From contig NZ_JBGCUS010000001.1 of NCBI RefSeq assembly GCF_041415945.1, forward strand, positions 4,310,501 to 4,374,500: a DNA stretch of 64,000 nt, given 5' to 3'. The position numbers were made by a program, and so were the translations under genes. Source of the DNA: Ancylobacter sp. IITR112 (GTDB taxonomy: Bacteria > Pseudomonadota > Alphaproteobacteria > Rhizobiales > Xanthobacteraceae). This document shows, one piece after another, positions 45,497 through 54,447 of the stretch (its first letter is position 1; each line of letters starts with the position of its first letter). The notes under the pieces were generated by a model. It worked only from the letters and a program-made list of their open reading frames with translations, did no database searches and had not been told where the DNA came from.

Positions 45497-45946
45497 TCAG
45501 CTTCGGCCGATCATCGAGGCGTCGGCGACGCAAACGGTGAGTTCTTCGGTGGAGAGACTGGACTTGGTCACTCCGAGGGCCGACAGGCATCCCTTGGGAG
45601 TGCGTGTCGCGCGGCTCGGCGCGATGGGAGCCGGTTCCGGCTGGCTGTTGACGATGGCGGGGGTCGGCGTCCGGTCCGAGGTGGCGAGAGGCGTGTCCGC
45701 TGCGGTGGCGGCGTGGGCCGGAGCGGCGATGTCGAGGCGCGCGCCCTTGCCGGTGCGGTTGACGAGATGCGCCTGCCGCGCACCCGGCTCTGGCCCGAAG
45801 CTCTCGATCGCCACGGGCTGCGGCGCCGCGCGCGTCATCGAGCCGGTGGCCAGCGCGCCGGCGGTGAGCGGCACCATCAGGGCGACGCCGGTGGCGGCGC
45901 CGAACAGATAGGCGGAGGTTTTGAAAACGCTGTCGGTGCCCGGCAT
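45497..45946 (-). CDS. Small single-span membrane protein, unknown
   Basis: This 149-residue protein has a membrane helix near the N-terminus (SAYLFGAATGVALMVPLTAGALA), a proline/alanine-rich middle, and a C-terminal block, KGCLSALGVTKSSLSTEE, then TVCVADA. The C-terminal block looks conserved in composition and has two cysteines. I do not recognise the family. The ATG at 45946 has GGGGAG nine bases upstream. It lies between the PRC-barrel gene and the stress-response kinase gene, and a sigma-EcfG-type promoter (17-base spacer) lies about 140 bases upstream. A stress-related role is therefore likely. Confidence 0.75.
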   Translation of the reverse strand: MPGTDSVFKTSAYLFGAATGVALMVPLTAGALATGSMTRAAPQPVAIESFGPEPGARQAHLVNRTGKGARLDIAAPAHAATAADTPLATSDRTPTPAIVNSQPEPAPIAPSRATRTPKGCLSALGVTKSSLSTEELTVCVADASMIGRS

Positions 45947-46085
45947 CACTGTCTCCCCTTCCAGCCCGTCCGCAGGCAGCCGCCCTCGCTCGCGCGGCGC
46001 CTCACGCCGCTGCCGGAGCTTTTCCGCAGACGATTTGTTTCGGTGAACCTGGTGCGGCGAGCGCTGTCGCCGCGATCGCAGGGTT

Positions 46086-46111
46086 AACGCGGGTAAAGGG
46101 TTTCCCGTTCC
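46086..46111 (-). promoter_or_regulatory. Sigma-EcfG promoter (17-base spacer) upstream of small membrane protein
   Basis: Minus-strand GGAAC (46111-46107) and CGTT (46089-46086) are separated by 17 bases, the other accepted spacing for EcfG promoters. It lies in the 232-base gap between the kinase stop and the start at 45946, leaving a leader of about 130 bases. No other gene is downstream on this strand before 45946. Confidence 0.7.
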
Positions 46112-46178
46112 CGCGCGCATTCACGTTTTCGTGCGCGGCGGGCCGGACCATGTTCGCGACAATGAGCGGAGGGCGCGC

Positions 46179-47498
46179 TCAGCGCTCGGGCGTCAGGTGG
46201 CTTTCGGGCACGCTGACGGTGCAGACAAGGCCGGTGGGGGCGAAGTCGAGTTCGACCTTGCCGTCGAGCGCGCGGGCGAGGTTGCGCTCAATCACCAGAG
46301 AGCCGAAGCCGCGCCCGGCTGGCTTCGACACGGGCGGGCCGCCGCGCTCGCGCCAAGTGAGTTCGAAACCGCCGCCGGCTTCCGGCGTGCGCCTCATCCA
46401 GGTGATGTCGACATGGCCGCCCGGCACCGACAGCGCCCCATATTTGGCGGCGTTGGTGGAAAGCTCGTGGATGGCGAGGCCGATATTCTGCGCCGCCTCG
46501 GGCTTCAGGAAGAGGCTCGGGCCGTCAATGGTGAACTGGCTGTTCTCGCGGTCGAGATGATGGCCGAGCTGGGAGCGGACCATGTCGTTGAGCGAGGCGC
46601 CGTACCAGCTTTCCTGCACCAGCAGGTCGTGCGACTTCGACAGCGCCTGCAGCCGCGCGCTGAAAATCTCGACGAAATTGTCGATCGAGCCAGCGTGGCG
46701 GGCGGTCTGGCGCGCCATCGCCTGGATCACCGCCAGAAGATTCTTCGAGCGGTGGGTGAGTTCGCGCATCAGCAGGCGCAGATGCTGCTCATTCTCCTTG
46801 CGCTCGGTCACATCGACGGCAGCGCCGGTGAGCCCGACCGTCGTGCCGGCGAGGTCGCGCAGCGGGTCGATATGGATGTCGTACCAGCATTTGCGTCCGG
46901 CTTCCTCGATCTCGATCTCGCCCTTGCGCGAGGCGGAGGTGGCGACGGCGTCGCGCTTGAGCAAGGTGAGCGCCTGGGCGTGGCCTTCACCGAGAAGTTC
47001 GGCATCAGTCGAGCCGAGCACCCGCTCCACGGGAAAGCCGAACAGGGGCTTGCTCACCGAGGTGTAGCGAAGGTCGCGATCCTGGGTGAAGATCGCCACA
47101 TTGGAGCCGCGCAGCGCCATCTCGTAGCGCTGCAGTGCCGTAGCCAGTTCCAACGTCAGCCGGCGCTGCTCGCTGATCACATGGCGCGGCGCCGGCATGT
47201 CGATCAGCGCGGCGAAATTCGACCACAGCGCCACCGCGCCGGTGAGGTTGAGCAGGGCGATGCCGATGCGCACCCCCATCGGCAGCAGCGGAAAGGTGCT
47301 GCCGAAGTCGAAGATCACCAGCAGGGACAGCACGCCGAACAGCAGCACCAGCGTCGCGAGCAGCAGGCCCAGCAGCCGGGTGCGCAGCGACAGATTGGGC
47401 CTGAGGTAGAGCAGGCGCACCAGAGCGACGAAAATCGCCAGCGACGCCAGAACGGTGGTCCAGCGCGCGGCGTTGTCGACGAGAGCGATGTCGAGCAT
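46179..47498 (-). CDS. HWE-family sensor histidine kinase with PAS domain
   Basis: This membrane kinase has 439 residues. Three or so N-terminal spans (residues 10-100) precede a PAS domain (about 125-235), then an HWE/HisKA_2 transmitter with His249 in RELTHRSKNLLAVIQAMARQ. The catalytic domain has IHELSTNAAKYGAL (N box) and the WRE signature in LTWRERGGP. HWE kinases next to phyR are the phosphodonors of the general stress response. The gene lies 10 bases after phyR on the same strand, so it shares phyR's promoter. Confidence 0.93.
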   Translation of the reverse strand: MLDIALVDNAARWTTVLASLAIFVALVRLLYLRPNLSLRTRLLGLLLATLVLLFGVLSLLVIFDFGSTFPLLPMGVRIGIALLNLTGAVALWSNFAALIDMPAPRHVISEQRRLTLELATALQRYEMALRGSNVAIFTQDRDLRYTSVSKPLFGFPVERVLGSTDAELLGEGHAQALTLLKRDAVATSASRKGEIEIEEAGRKCWYDIHIDPLRDLAGTTVGLTGAAVDVTERKENEQHLRLLMRELTHRSKNLLAVIQAMARQTARHAGSIDNFVEIFSARLQALSKSHDLLVQESWYGASLNDMVRSQLGHHLDRENSQFTIDGPSLFLKPEAAQNIGLAIHELSTNAAKYGALSVPGGHVDITWMRRTPEAGGGFELTWRERGGPPVSKPAGRGFGSLVIERNLARALDGKVELDFAPTGLVCTVSVPESHLTPER

Positions 47499-47508
47499 TT
47501 AGGGGCGC

Positions 47509-48312
47509 TCAGGCAGTGGCGCGCTGCTCCCGCGGGCGGGCGCGTCGTTCGAAGAACAGCGCCTGGCTGATGACGGCGGCGACCGTCGAGGGCTGGAACG
47601 GCTTGGCGATCAGGAAGGCCGGCTCGGGGCGCACGCCGGTGAGGAAGCGCTCGGGATAGGCGGTGATGAAGATCACCGGCACCTCGGTGTTCTCGATCAG
47701 CTCGTTCACCGCATCGAGGCCGGAGGAGCCGTCCGCCAGCTGGATGTCGGCGAGGATGAGGCCGGGCGCCTTGCGGCGGGCGAGATCCACCGCTTCCGTA
47801 TGCGTGCGGGCGATGCCGGTGACGCGGTGGCCGAGACCCTCGACGAGGCCTTCGAGATCCAGCGCGATGAAGGGTTCGTCCTCGATGATCAGCACGTCGG
47901 TGGCGATTTCCGCCGCCAGTTCCCGCCCGGCATCCTCGACCAGATTGCGCAGTGTTGGAACGTCGATGGAGAGGATGCTGGCCGCCTCTTCCTCCGAGAA
48001 ACCTTCCAGCGACACCAGCAGAAACGCCTGGCGCACCACAGGGGTGATATGGCCGAGACGCCGCTCGCCCTGGAGCGGCGCGGGCGTCGCGTCGACCTGG
48101 GCGTTCAGTGTCACCGAATCCCACAGGCGCGTGAGCAGGGTATAGAGCGCGACGCGAGGATCAATCGAACGGTCGAGCGTCGAGGGGTCGGCGATCAACG
48201 TTTCGAGCAGGGCCGTAACATAGGCGTCGCCGGCCGACTGGCTGCCGCTCAGCGCGCGCGCATAGCGGCGCAGAAAGGGCAGGTGCTGCGCGACAAGTTG
48301 AGAAGTGCTCAC
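47509..48312 (-). CDS. phyR: Anti-anti-sigma response regulator PhyR
   Basis: PhyR is the switch of the alphaproteobacterial general stress response. When phosphorylated it binds NepR and frees the sigma factor EcfG. The 267-residue product has an N-terminal sigma-like domain (about 1-135, with LEGFSEEEAASILSIDVPTL) and a C-terminal receiver domain. The acidic pocket is IIEDEP, the phospho-acceptor is Asp189 in LILADIQLADG, and the conserved lysine lies in IAKPF. It is divergent from nepR-ecfG. Its upstream region contains a perfect EcfG promoter on its own strand. Confidence 0.97.
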   Translation of the reverse strand: MSTSQLVAQHLPFLRRYARALSGSQSAGDAYVTALLETLIADPSTLDRSIDPRVALYTLLTRLWDSVTLNAQVDATPAPLQGERRLGHITPVVRQAFLLVSLEGFSEEEAASILSIDVPTLRNLVEDAGRELAAEIATDVLIIEDEPFIALDLEGLVEGLGHRVTGIARTHTEAVDLARRKAPGLILADIQLADGSSGLDAVNELIENTEVPVIFITAYPERFLTGVRPEPAFLIAKPFQPSTVAAVISQALFFERRARPREQRATA

Positions 48313-48351
48313 TCGCGTCTCCCCGAAGCTGCAAATTGTGAAGCGGCTGTT

Positions 48352-48376
48352 AACGCATCATGGACCGCCCGGTTCC
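48352..48376 (-). promoter_or_regulatory. Sigma-EcfG promoter of phyR and the HWE kinase gene
   Basis: Minus-strand GGAAC (48376-48372) and CGTT (48355-48352) are separated by 16 bases. The transcript would begin near 48345, about 30 bases before the phyR ATG at 48312. This implies positive feedback of EcfG on its own activator. Confidence 0.88.
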
Positions 48377-48415
48377 GGAGTAGGTCAAAAATTTCTTGCA
48401 CGCACTACAATTCCC

Positions 48416-48440
48416 GGAACCGTTTTGGCTTTGGCTCGTT
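48416..48440 (+). promoter_or_regulatory. Sigma-EcfG promoter of nepR-ecfG
   Basis: GGAAC (48416-48420) and CGTT (48437-48440) are separated by 16 bases, in the gap between phyR and nepR. It faces away from the phyR promoter, and the two -35 elements lie 39 bases apart back to back. It would give a leader of about 48 bases before nepR and makes nepR-ecfG autoregulated. Confidence 0.9.
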
Positions 48441-48495
48441 GTGACCTCGTATGCAGCGACGGAGCCGTCTTCCCTCTCGACCTTTCGGGGGCTCA

Positions 48496-48750
48496 ATGTC
48501 GGGAAAGAAAATTATGAGTGACGATCATTCGGAGGGCGCCGCCGCCGCAGCGGACGGTTTGTCCTCCTCGCCTCTCGGAGGCGGCAAGGACACCGCGCTC
48601 GGCAACGAGATCCAGGCCAAGATCGGCCAGCATCTGCGCGCCATGTATGACGATGTGGTGCGCCAGGGCGTGCCCGACCGGTTCATGGACCTGCTGTCCA
48701 AGCTCGACAAGGCGGACACCTCGTCCGATGGGGGCGGGGGGCGCCAGTGA
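48496..48750 (+). CDS. nepR: Anti-sigma factor NepR
   Basis: NepR is a small protein that holds EcfG inactive until PhyR removes it. The 84-residue product has the conserved helix pair IQAKIGQHLRAMYDDVVRQG, then VPDRFMDLLSKLD, with disordered ends. The ATG at 48496 is used, and another at 48514 would shorten it by six residues. It overlaps ecfG by 4 bases (GTGA), giving matched synthesis of anti-sigma and sigma. Confidence 0.95.
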   Translation: MSGKKIMSDDHSEGAAAAADGLSSSPLGGGKDTALGNEIQAKIGQHLRAMYDDVVRQGVPDRFMDLLSKLDKADTSSDGGGGRQ

Positions 48751-49298
48751 GCCGATTTGACCCGACCCTGCGCGACGAGATCATCGCCGCCATCCCCAAT
48801 CTGCGAGCTTTCGCCATCTCGCTCTCGGGCAGCGTCGACCGTGCCGACGACCTGGTGCAGGAAACGCTGCTGCGGGCCTTCGCCAATATTTCGAGCTTCC
48901 GGCCCGGCACCAATTTGCCGGCCTGGCTGTTCACCATCCTGCGCAACCTGTTCCGCTCGGAATATCGCAAGCGGCGGCGGGAGGTGCCGGATTCCGATGG
49001 CGCCTTCGCGGCGACGCTGACCAGCAATCCCGACCAGAACACGCATCTGGATTTCGAGGATTTCCGCGCCGCGCTCGACCAGCTTCCGCCGGATCAGCGC
49101 GAGGCGCTGGTGCTCGTCGGCGCGTCCGGTTTTTCCTATGAGGAAGCCGCCGATATCTGCGAGTGCGCGGTGGGCACCATCAAGAGCCGGGTGAACCGGG
49201 CGCGCAAGCGGCTCGGCGAGATGCTGGCGTTGGACGATGCCAGCGATTTCGGTCCCGACAAGACCACGCGGGCGGTTCTCGCCGCCGAGCGCACCTGA
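48747..49298 (+). CDS. ecfG: ECF sigma factor EcfG (general stress sigma)
   Basis: This 183-residue ECF15-type sigma factor directs RNA polymerase to GGAAC/CGTT promoters. Region 2 has LSGSVDRADDLVQETLLRAFANI, then FTILRNLFRSEYRKRRRE. Region 4 has LDQLPPDQREALVLVGASGFSYEEAA, then VGTIKSRVNRARKRL. It starts with GTG inside the nepR stop. A strong terminator lies 68 bases after the stop codon. Confidence 0.96.
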   Translation: MSRFDPTLRDEIIAAIPNLRAFAISLSGSVDRADDLVQETLLRAFANISSFRPGTNLPAWLFTILRNLFRSEYRKRRREVPDSDGAFAATLTSNPDQNTHLDFEDFRAALDQLPPDQREALVLVGASGFSYEEAADICECAVGTIKSRVNRARKRLGEMLALDDASDFGPDKTTRAVLAAERT

Positions 49299-49366
49299 AC
49301 CGGCGCCGGCCGGACGACCTATCCCCCCTTCACTCGCGCCTTTTCAGCCCCGTGCCCTCACGCGGG

Positions 49367-49396
49367 AACGCCCCCGGTTTGCGCCGGGGGCGTTTT
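49367..49396 (+). terminator. Rho-independent terminator after ecfG
   Basis: AACGCCCCCGG (49367-49377) pairs perfectly with CCGGGGGCGTT (49384-49394), with a 6-base loop and a TTTT tail. It ends the nepR-ecfG transcript and lies tail-to-tail with the DUF1328 gene, so it may serve both. Confidence 0.9.
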
Positions 49397-49424
49397 GCGC
49401 GGTTCGGCTGGCGGGCGTCGCCCG

Positions 49425-49598
49425 TCAGGGCGCCCGCCCCCGGCGCATGAAGCCGACCACCGCCGACACGAGGAACAGGATGATGGCGACAAAGAAGATG
49501 ATCTTGGCGATTTCGATCGCGGTCCCGGCGATGCCGCCGAAACCGAGCACGGCGGCGATCAGTGCCACCACGAGAAAGGTCAGCGCCCAACCCAGCAT
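49425..49598 (-). CDS. DUF1328 small membrane protein
   Basis: This 57-residue peptide has two hydrophobic helices: [20 protein letters not shown] and [19 protein letters not shown]. It ends in MRRGRAP. It is a typical DUF1328/YtjA member, a small inner-membrane protein of unknown function. These are often members of stress regulons. GGAGG lies 8 bases before the ATG. A near-consensus EcfG promoter upstream and its place beside ecfG fit that idea. Confidence 0.9.
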   Translation of the reverse strand: MLGWALTFLVVALIAAVLGFGGIAGTAIEIAKIIFFVAIILFLVSAVVGFMRRGRAP

Positions 49599-49652
49599 GT
49601 AAGCCTCCACTTGACTCGACCCGGCGAAACGGCCGTGGCCGTGTGGCGGGAC

Positions 49653-49677
49653 AACCGCTGAGGCGGGCGAGGGTTCC
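49653..49677 (-). promoter_or_regulatory. Near-consensus sigma-EcfG promoter of DUF1328 gene
   Basis: Minus-strand GGAAC (49677-49673) is followed after 16 bases by GGTT (49656-49653), differing from CGTT only in the first base. It lies about 55 bases before the ATG at 49598. It is less certain than the perfect copies nearby. Confidence 0.5.
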
Positions 49678-49765
49678 CCCGGCACCGGGGGGATGGCCGG
49701 CGCCGACTTGCCGTCCGATGGGGGGCAGCTAGGATGGGCAGGGTGCTGGCGGGGTATTGGGGCGC

Positions 49766-50590
49766 ATGAGCCTGCGAAACTGGGTAAAATCTTGTGTGCC
49801 GCCGGCTGTGCTGGCGCGCCTGCGCGCCATCCGCGCGCGCTTCGCGCCGCCGCATCCGATCCAGGCGTTCGTCTACAGCGATGCGCGCGAGGTGCGCGAG
49901 GATATCGCCCGCAAATATGGTGAGGTGGGCGACATGCTCACTTATTTCGCCGGCCACGATGTGGGTGTCGTCCACAAATGGCACCATTACATCCCGCTCT
50001 ATGAGCGCTATTTCGCGCCCTATCGCGGCCGGCCGGTGCGGCTGCTGGAGATCGGCGTCAGCAAGGGCGGCAGCCTGTGGATGTGGCGCCGCTATTTCGG
50101 CCCGGACGCGGTCATTTACGGCATTGATATCGACCCGGCCTGCGCAGCCTATGATGGCGTGGCCGGTCAGGTTCGGATCGGCTCGCAGGTCGATGTGGCG
50201 TTCCTCCACCGCGTGGTGGATGAAATGGGCGGCGTGGATATCGTCCTCGACGATGGCAGCCATCTCATGGAGCATCTTCCGGTGACGCTGGAGGCGCTAT
50301 TCGGCCGGCTGTCGGATGGCGGCCTCTACATGGTCGAGGATCTGCACACCGCCTATTGGCGCGAATATGGCGGCGGCTATGGCAGCCGGCGCAATTTCTT
50401 CCGCTATGTCGACGGCATCATCGCCGACATGCATCGCTGGTATCACCGCCACAAGCTGGTGCACCCCGCCGTCAGCGCGCGCTGCACGGGCATCCACATC
50501 CATGATTCGATGGTGATCCTCGAAAAGGGGCCGGTCTACCCGCCGGTTTCGTCCCAAGTCGGTACGGAGGCGCCCGCCTCCCCGAACTGA
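49766..50590 (+). CDS. Class I SAM-dependent methyltransferase (MycE-like)
   Basis: The 274-residue product has a methyltransferase core with [38 protein letters not shown] and [11 protein letters not shown]. This pattern matches sugar O-methyltransferases of the MycE / rhamnosyl O-methyltransferase group. The likely substrate is a glycan or sugar-containing metabolite, but none is indicated by the neighbours. The ATG at 49766 is chosen over a TTG three codons earlier. A short basic N-terminal arm precedes the domain. Confidence 0.85.
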   Translation: MSLRNWVKSCVPPAVLARLRAIRARFAPPHPIQAFVYSDAREVREDIARKYGEVGDMLTYFAGHDVGVVHKWHHYIPLYERYFAPYRGRPVRLLEIGVSKGGSLWMWRRYFGPDAVIYGIDIDPACAAYDGVAGQVRIGSQVDVAFLHRVVDEMGGVDIVLDDGSHLMEHLPVTLEALFGRLSDGGLYMVEDLHTAYWREYGGGYGSRRNFFRYVDGIIADMHRWYHRHKLVHPAVSARCTGIHIHDSMVILEKGPVYPPVSSQVGTEAPASPN

Positions 50591-50605
50591 AGCGTTCGTG
50601 GCCGT

Positions 50606-51505
50606 TCACATCCGCGCGGCGAGCAGGGGCGCGACGGCGCGGGCTTCCGCCAGCAGGGCGGTGACGATCGGGGTCATCGGCTCGCGGTCGAGCACCACAA
50701 GGCCCATCTGGTGCAGCACTTCCGGCCCCTCGATGGGGATGGAGCGGATGCTGGCGGGAAAGGCGAACACATCCGCCAGGGTGTTGGCCACCACGCTCGC
50801 CCATTGGCCGGTGCGAACATGCGACAACAGAGCGAGGGTGGAGTTGGCCTCCAGCTTCGGCGTCACCGCATGGCCCGCCTCGGCGAGCTGCTTGTCGACG
50901 ATGCGGCGGTTCTGCATGTCCGGGGTCAGCAGGCACAGCGGCACCTGGCCGATTTCCTCCCATGTCACCTTGGCACTGTCGCCGAGCGGCGAATCGACGG
51001 AGGTGAGAAAGCGGTAGCCCTCGCGGTAGAGCGGCACGGTCTGCACGCGGCCGAGCGGATCATTGTCGAGATAGGTGATGCCGGCGTCGGCTTCCAGATT
51101 CTCGATCAGCCGCAGCACCTCGTTGGATGAGGCGGAAATCAGCGTGAAGCGCACATCGGCGTGCTTGCTGTGAAAAGGCGTTGTCAGCTCGGAGAGCATC
51201 GGCATGGCGGTGGGAATCGCGGCGATGCGCAGATGGCCGGAAAGCCCCTTGCGCATGCCGGCGATTTCCTGGCGCATGGCACGCACATCGCCGATGACCC
51301 GACGCGCCCATTGCAGCGCGCGCTCCCCTTCCGGGGTGAAGCCGATGAAGCGCGAGCCGCGTTCCACCAGCCGCACGCCGAGCTGTTCCTCCAACTGCTT
51401 GAGGCCGGCTGACAGCGTGGGCTGGGTGACGCCGCAGGCCTCGGCCGCGCGGCCGAAATGGCGCTCCTTGGCGAGGGCAAGCAGAAGTTCGAAGCGGTCG
51501 ATCAC
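50606..51505 (-). CDS. LysR family transcriptional regulator
   Basis: This 299-residue regulator has an N-terminal winged helix, HFGRAAEACGVTQPTLSAGL, then KQLEEQLGVRLVERG. The two-lobed effector domain begins near GHLRIAAIPTAMPML. The sequence style (RIAAIPTA, LTPDMQNRRI) recalls the LysR proteins found beside NAD-dependent formate dehydrogenase genes, but no such genes are in the window. A perfect palindrome just upstream is a likely autoregulatory site. Confidence 0.9.
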   Translation of the reverse strand: MIDRFELLLALAKERHFGRAAEACGVTQPTLSAGLKQLEEQLGVRLVERGSRFIGFTPEGERALQWARRVIGDVRAMRQEIAGMRKGLSGHLRIAAIPTAMPMLSELTTPFHSKHADVRFTLISASSNEVLRLIENLEADAGITYLDNDPLGRVQTVPLYREGYRFLTSVDSPLGDSAKVTWEEIGQVPLCLLTPDMQNRRIVDKQLAEAGHAVTPKLEANSTLALLSHVRTGQWASVVANTLADVFAFPASIRSIPIEGPEVLHQMGLVVLDREPMTPIVTALLAEARAVAPLLAARM

Positions 51506-51529
51506 GCGGGACGATTCCTGAGAGGCAAC

Positions 51530-51546
51530 GATAGAAACGTTCTATC
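51530..51546. promoter_or_regulatory. Palindromic LysR-type binding site upstream of lysR gene
   Basis: GATAGAA (51530-51536) and TTCTATC (51540-51546) form a perfect inverted repeat with 3 bases between, including the ATAG-N7-CTAT spacing used by many LysR-type regulators. A further CTATC lies just beyond it. It is 25 bases upstream of the regulator's ATG, suited to negative autoregulation. Confidence 0.55.
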
Positions 51547-51612
51547 AAACTATCAGCAAAGCATCATCCTGCGAATTGGACGGATTAAAGACGCCGCTCC
51601 CGTCGCCCTCGC

Positions 51613-52821
51613 TCACTCGGCCGCCCCCCGCAGCGGCGGTGTGGGCAGCGTATCCGCCGCAAAGAGATCGGACGGCGCGGGCGCGCCCGCCGGGCCGTCC
51701 GCCTCGAATTCGAGCTGCTCGATGCGCTCCCCGCGCCGGGCGATCTTGTCGGCGGAGGTCAGCGCCTGCGCCACATCCTCGTTGAGCTGGCCGAAATGCC
51801 GCTGCAGATTGCCCACCCGGTCGCGCAGGCGCACCACATCGGCGACCAGCTTGCCGCACTCGGTGCGGATGAGGTCGGCCTGCTCGCGCATGCGCGCATC
51901 CTTGCAGATGGCCTGTACCACCTGCACCGCCAGCATCAGCAGCGAGGGCGAGACGAGAATGACGCGGGCGCGGAACGCCTGCTGGATGAGGTCGTCGAAA
52001 TGCTCGTGCAACTCGCCATAGACGGATTCGGAAGGCACAAACATCAGCGCCACATCCTGCGTCTCGCCGCTGACGAGATAGCGCTCGGCGATGTCCTTCA
52101 CATGCCGGCCGACATCGGTGCGCAGCCGCGCCTCGGCCGGCTTGCGCGCCTCCGCCGTCTGCGCCTCGCGACAGGCGGTGATCGCCTCCAGCGGGAATTT
52201 GGAATCGACCAGCAGCGGGCGCCGGTCGCCGGGCAGGAAGATGGCGCAATCGGCGCGGCGGCCATTGCTCAGCGTGTGCTGGAAGGCGAAGCTGTCGCGC
52301 GGCAGGGCGTCGGCGACGATCGCCTGCAGCCGCCCCTCGCCGAAGGCGCCACGCGCCTGCTTGTTGGCCAGCGTCTCGCGCAGGCTCATCACCTGGCCGG
52401 AGAGTTCGCCCAGGCTCGCCCGCGCCTGATCGACAAGGGCGAGGCGCTCATTCAGCCGCACGAGATTTTCGTGCGTGGCTTCGCTCGCCCTTGCCAGGCT
52501 CTCGCCCATGCGGTGCGAGGAGGCGTCGAGCCGCTCGGCCACGGCGCGGGCGAGGTCGCCCTGGCGCTGGGCCAGTACCTCTGTCATGGACTGCACCCGG
52601 CCGATGGTTTCCGCCTGGGTGCGGGCGAGATCGGCGAGGCGCTCTTCCAGTTCATCGGCGCGGCGGGCCTGCTCGTCGGCCTCGAAGGCGTTCTGCCGGG
52701 CGCTGCGCGAGACGGCGCGCAGTACCGCGAGCAGCAGCAAAAAGACGAGCGCAGCGGCACCGGCCAGCGTCTGCGCCAGCGTCACCGGCTGGGTGCCAAG
52801 CGTGAACACGATCTGATCCAT
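51613..52821 (-). CDS. rmuC: DNA recombination protein RmuC
   Basis: This 402-residue protein has an N-terminal membrane helix ([19 protein letters not shown]) and a long coiled coil (about 35-165). The RmuC nuclease-like domain has [12 protein letters not shown], then [23 protein letters not shown] and [15 protein letters not shown]. RmuC limits inversion of short repeats and has recently been tied to nuclease activity. The putative catalytic DSKFP motif is present. It is divergent from the def gene, with a gap of 110 bases. Confidence 0.95.
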   Translation of the reverse strand: MDQIVFTLGTQPVTLAQTLAGAAALVFLLLLAVLRAVSRSARQNAFEADEQARRADELEERLADLARTQAETIGRVQSMTEVLAQRQGDLARAVAERLDASSHRMGESLARASEATHENLVRLNERLALVDQARASLGELSGQVMSLRETLANKQARGAFGEGRLQAIVADALPRDSFAFQHTLSNGRRADCAIFLPGDRRPLLVDSKFPLEAITACREAQTAEARKPAEARLRTDVGRHVKDIAERYLVSGETQDVALMFVPSESVYGELHEHFDDLIQQAFRARVILVSPSLLMLAVQVVQAICKDARMREQADLIRTECGKLVADVVRLRDRVGNLQRHFGQLNEDVAQALTSADKIARRGERIEQLEFEADGPAGAPAPSDLFAADTLPTPPLRGAAE

Positions 52822-52931
52822 CGCCGTCTTCTAACAGATTCTGGCGTTGGCGCGAACGGAGAGTGAACATCCGTCGCTGTCAGGGTAAACCCCGCGTTGA
52901 CGGAATCCGGCGTGGCGCTTATCTGGACGGC

Positions 52932-53483
52932 ATGTCGATACGTCCGCTCGTGATCCTCCCCGATACCCGCCTGCGCCAGCTCTCCGATCCCGTGCTGCGC
53001 GTGGATGCGCGCGTGCGCGCCATCGTCGAGGACATGTTCGAGACCATGTATGACGCCCCTGGCATCGGGCTGGCGGCGATCCAGGTCGGCATTCCCGAGC
53101 GCATCGTCACCGTCGATGTCGGCCCGCGCCAGGCGCAGGCGGACGGCGCCGAGGACGAGGAGGCGGAGCGCGAGAAGCACCCGCTGGCGCTGATCAACCC
53201 GGAGATCATCGCCTCGTCGGAGGAGATGTCGGTCTATGCCGAGGGCTGCCTGTCGATCCCGGAATATTACGCCGATGTCGAGCGCCCGGCGCGGGTGAGG
53301 GTCCGCTATATGGACCTCAATGGCGAGACGCAGGAAATGGACGCCGACGGCCTGCTCGCCACCTGCGTGCAGCACGAGATCGACCATCTCAACGGCGTGC
53401 TGTTCATCGACCACATCTCCAAGCTCAAGCGCGACCGGGTGATCACCAAGTTCACCAAGCTGGCGAAGAAGGAGCGGGCCTGA
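52932..53483 (+). CDS. def: Peptide deformylase
   Basis: This metalloenzyme removes the formyl group from nascent proteins. The 183-residue product has all three motifs: [20 protein letters not shown] and QHEIDHLNG, giving the Cys and two His metal ligands. The ATG at 52932 gives the standard [16 protein letters not shown] start. A short acidic insert ([13 protein letters not shown]) lies between motifs 1 and 2. fmt follows after 46 bases, the usual pairing with the enzyme that adds the formyl group. Confidence 0.97.
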   Translation: MSIRPLVILPDTRLRQLSDPVLRVDARVRAIVEDMFETMYDAPGIGLAAIQVGIPERIVTVDVGPRQAQADGAEDEEAEREKHPLALINPEIIASSEEMSVYAEGCLSIPEYYADVERPARVRVRYMDLNGETQEMDADGLLATCVQHEIDHLNGVLFIDHISKLKRDRVITKFTKLAKKERA

Positions 53484-53529
53484 CCCCGCCGCCCGACGCC
53501 TCGTCTTCCACATTCTCGCGGGGAGCCAC

Positions 53530-54447
53530 ATGCGCATTGTCTTCATGGGCACGCCCGATTTCGCGGTTTCCACGCTGGTGGAGATTGTCGGTGCCGGCCA
53601 CGAGGTGGTCGCGGCCTATACGCGCGCCCCGGCGCCGGCCGGGCGGCGCGGGCTCGATCTCGTGCCCTCGCCGGTGCACCGCGCGGCGGAACGGCTGGGC
53701 ATTCCCGTGCTGACCCCGTCCAGCCTGCGCGACGAGGACGCGGCCGCGACCTTCGCCGCGCATGAAGCCGACGCCGCCGTGGTGGTAGCCTATGGGCGCA
53801 TTCTCCCGCAGGCGATCCTCGATCTTCCCCCGCTCGGCTGCCTCAACCTGCACGCTTCGCTGCTGCCGCGCTGGCGCGGCGCGGCGCCGATCCAGCGCGC
53901 GATCATGGCCGGCGACACGGAGACGGGCGTCGCTGTCATGAAGATGGAGGCCGGGCTCGACACCGGGCCGGTGGGGCTGGTGGAGCGCGTCGCCATCGGG
54001 CCGGACATGACGGCGGGCGAGTTGCACGACCGGCTGATGATCGTCGGCGGCGACCTGATGGGCCGGGCGCTGGCGGCGCTGGAGCGCGGCGCGCTCGGCT
54101 TCACACCGCAGCCGATCGAGGGCGTGACCTATGCCGCCAAGATCGACAAGAACGAGACCCGCATCGACTGGACCCGGCCGGCGCAGGCGGTGCACGACCA
54201 TATTCGCGGTCTCTCGCCCTTTCCCGGCGCCTGGTTCGAGCTCGACGGCGCGCGGGTGAAGGTGCTGCGCTCGACGCGGGGCGCGGGTGCCGGCGCGCCC
54301 GGTACGGTGCTCGACGACGCGCTCACCATCGCCTGCGGAGACGGCGCGGTACGGCTTGTCGAGGTGCAGAAGGCCGGTAGCCGGGCGATGCCGGCGGACG
54401 AGTTCTTGCGCGGCAGCGATCTGACCGCAGGCAGGGTGGTGACATGA
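53530..54447 (+). CDS. fmt: Methionyl-tRNA formyltransferase
   Basis: This enzyme formylates initiator Met-tRNA. The 305-residue product starts [16 protein letters not shown] and has [15 protein letters not shown], then the folate-site [20 protein letters not shown] and [20 protein letters not shown]. The C-terminal tRNA-binding domain is present. A GGGGAG site precedes the ATG. It overlaps the GNAT gene by 4 bases, so that gene takes the place often held by truA. Confidence 0.97.
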   Translation: MRIVFMGTPDFAVSTLVEIVGAGHEVVAAYTRAPAPAGRRGLDLVPSPVHRAAERLGIPVLTPSSLRDEDAAATFAAHEADAAVVVAYGRILPQAILDLPPLGCLNLHASLLPRWRGAAPIQRAIMAGDTETGVAVMKMEAGLDTGPVGLVERVAIGPDMTAGELHDRLMIVGGDLMGRALAALERGALGFTPQPIEGVTYAAKIDKNETRIDWTRPAQAVHDHIRGLSPFPGAWFELDGARVKVLRSTRGAGAGAPGTVLDDALTIACGDGAVRLVEVQKAGSRAMPADEFLRGSDLTAGRVVT

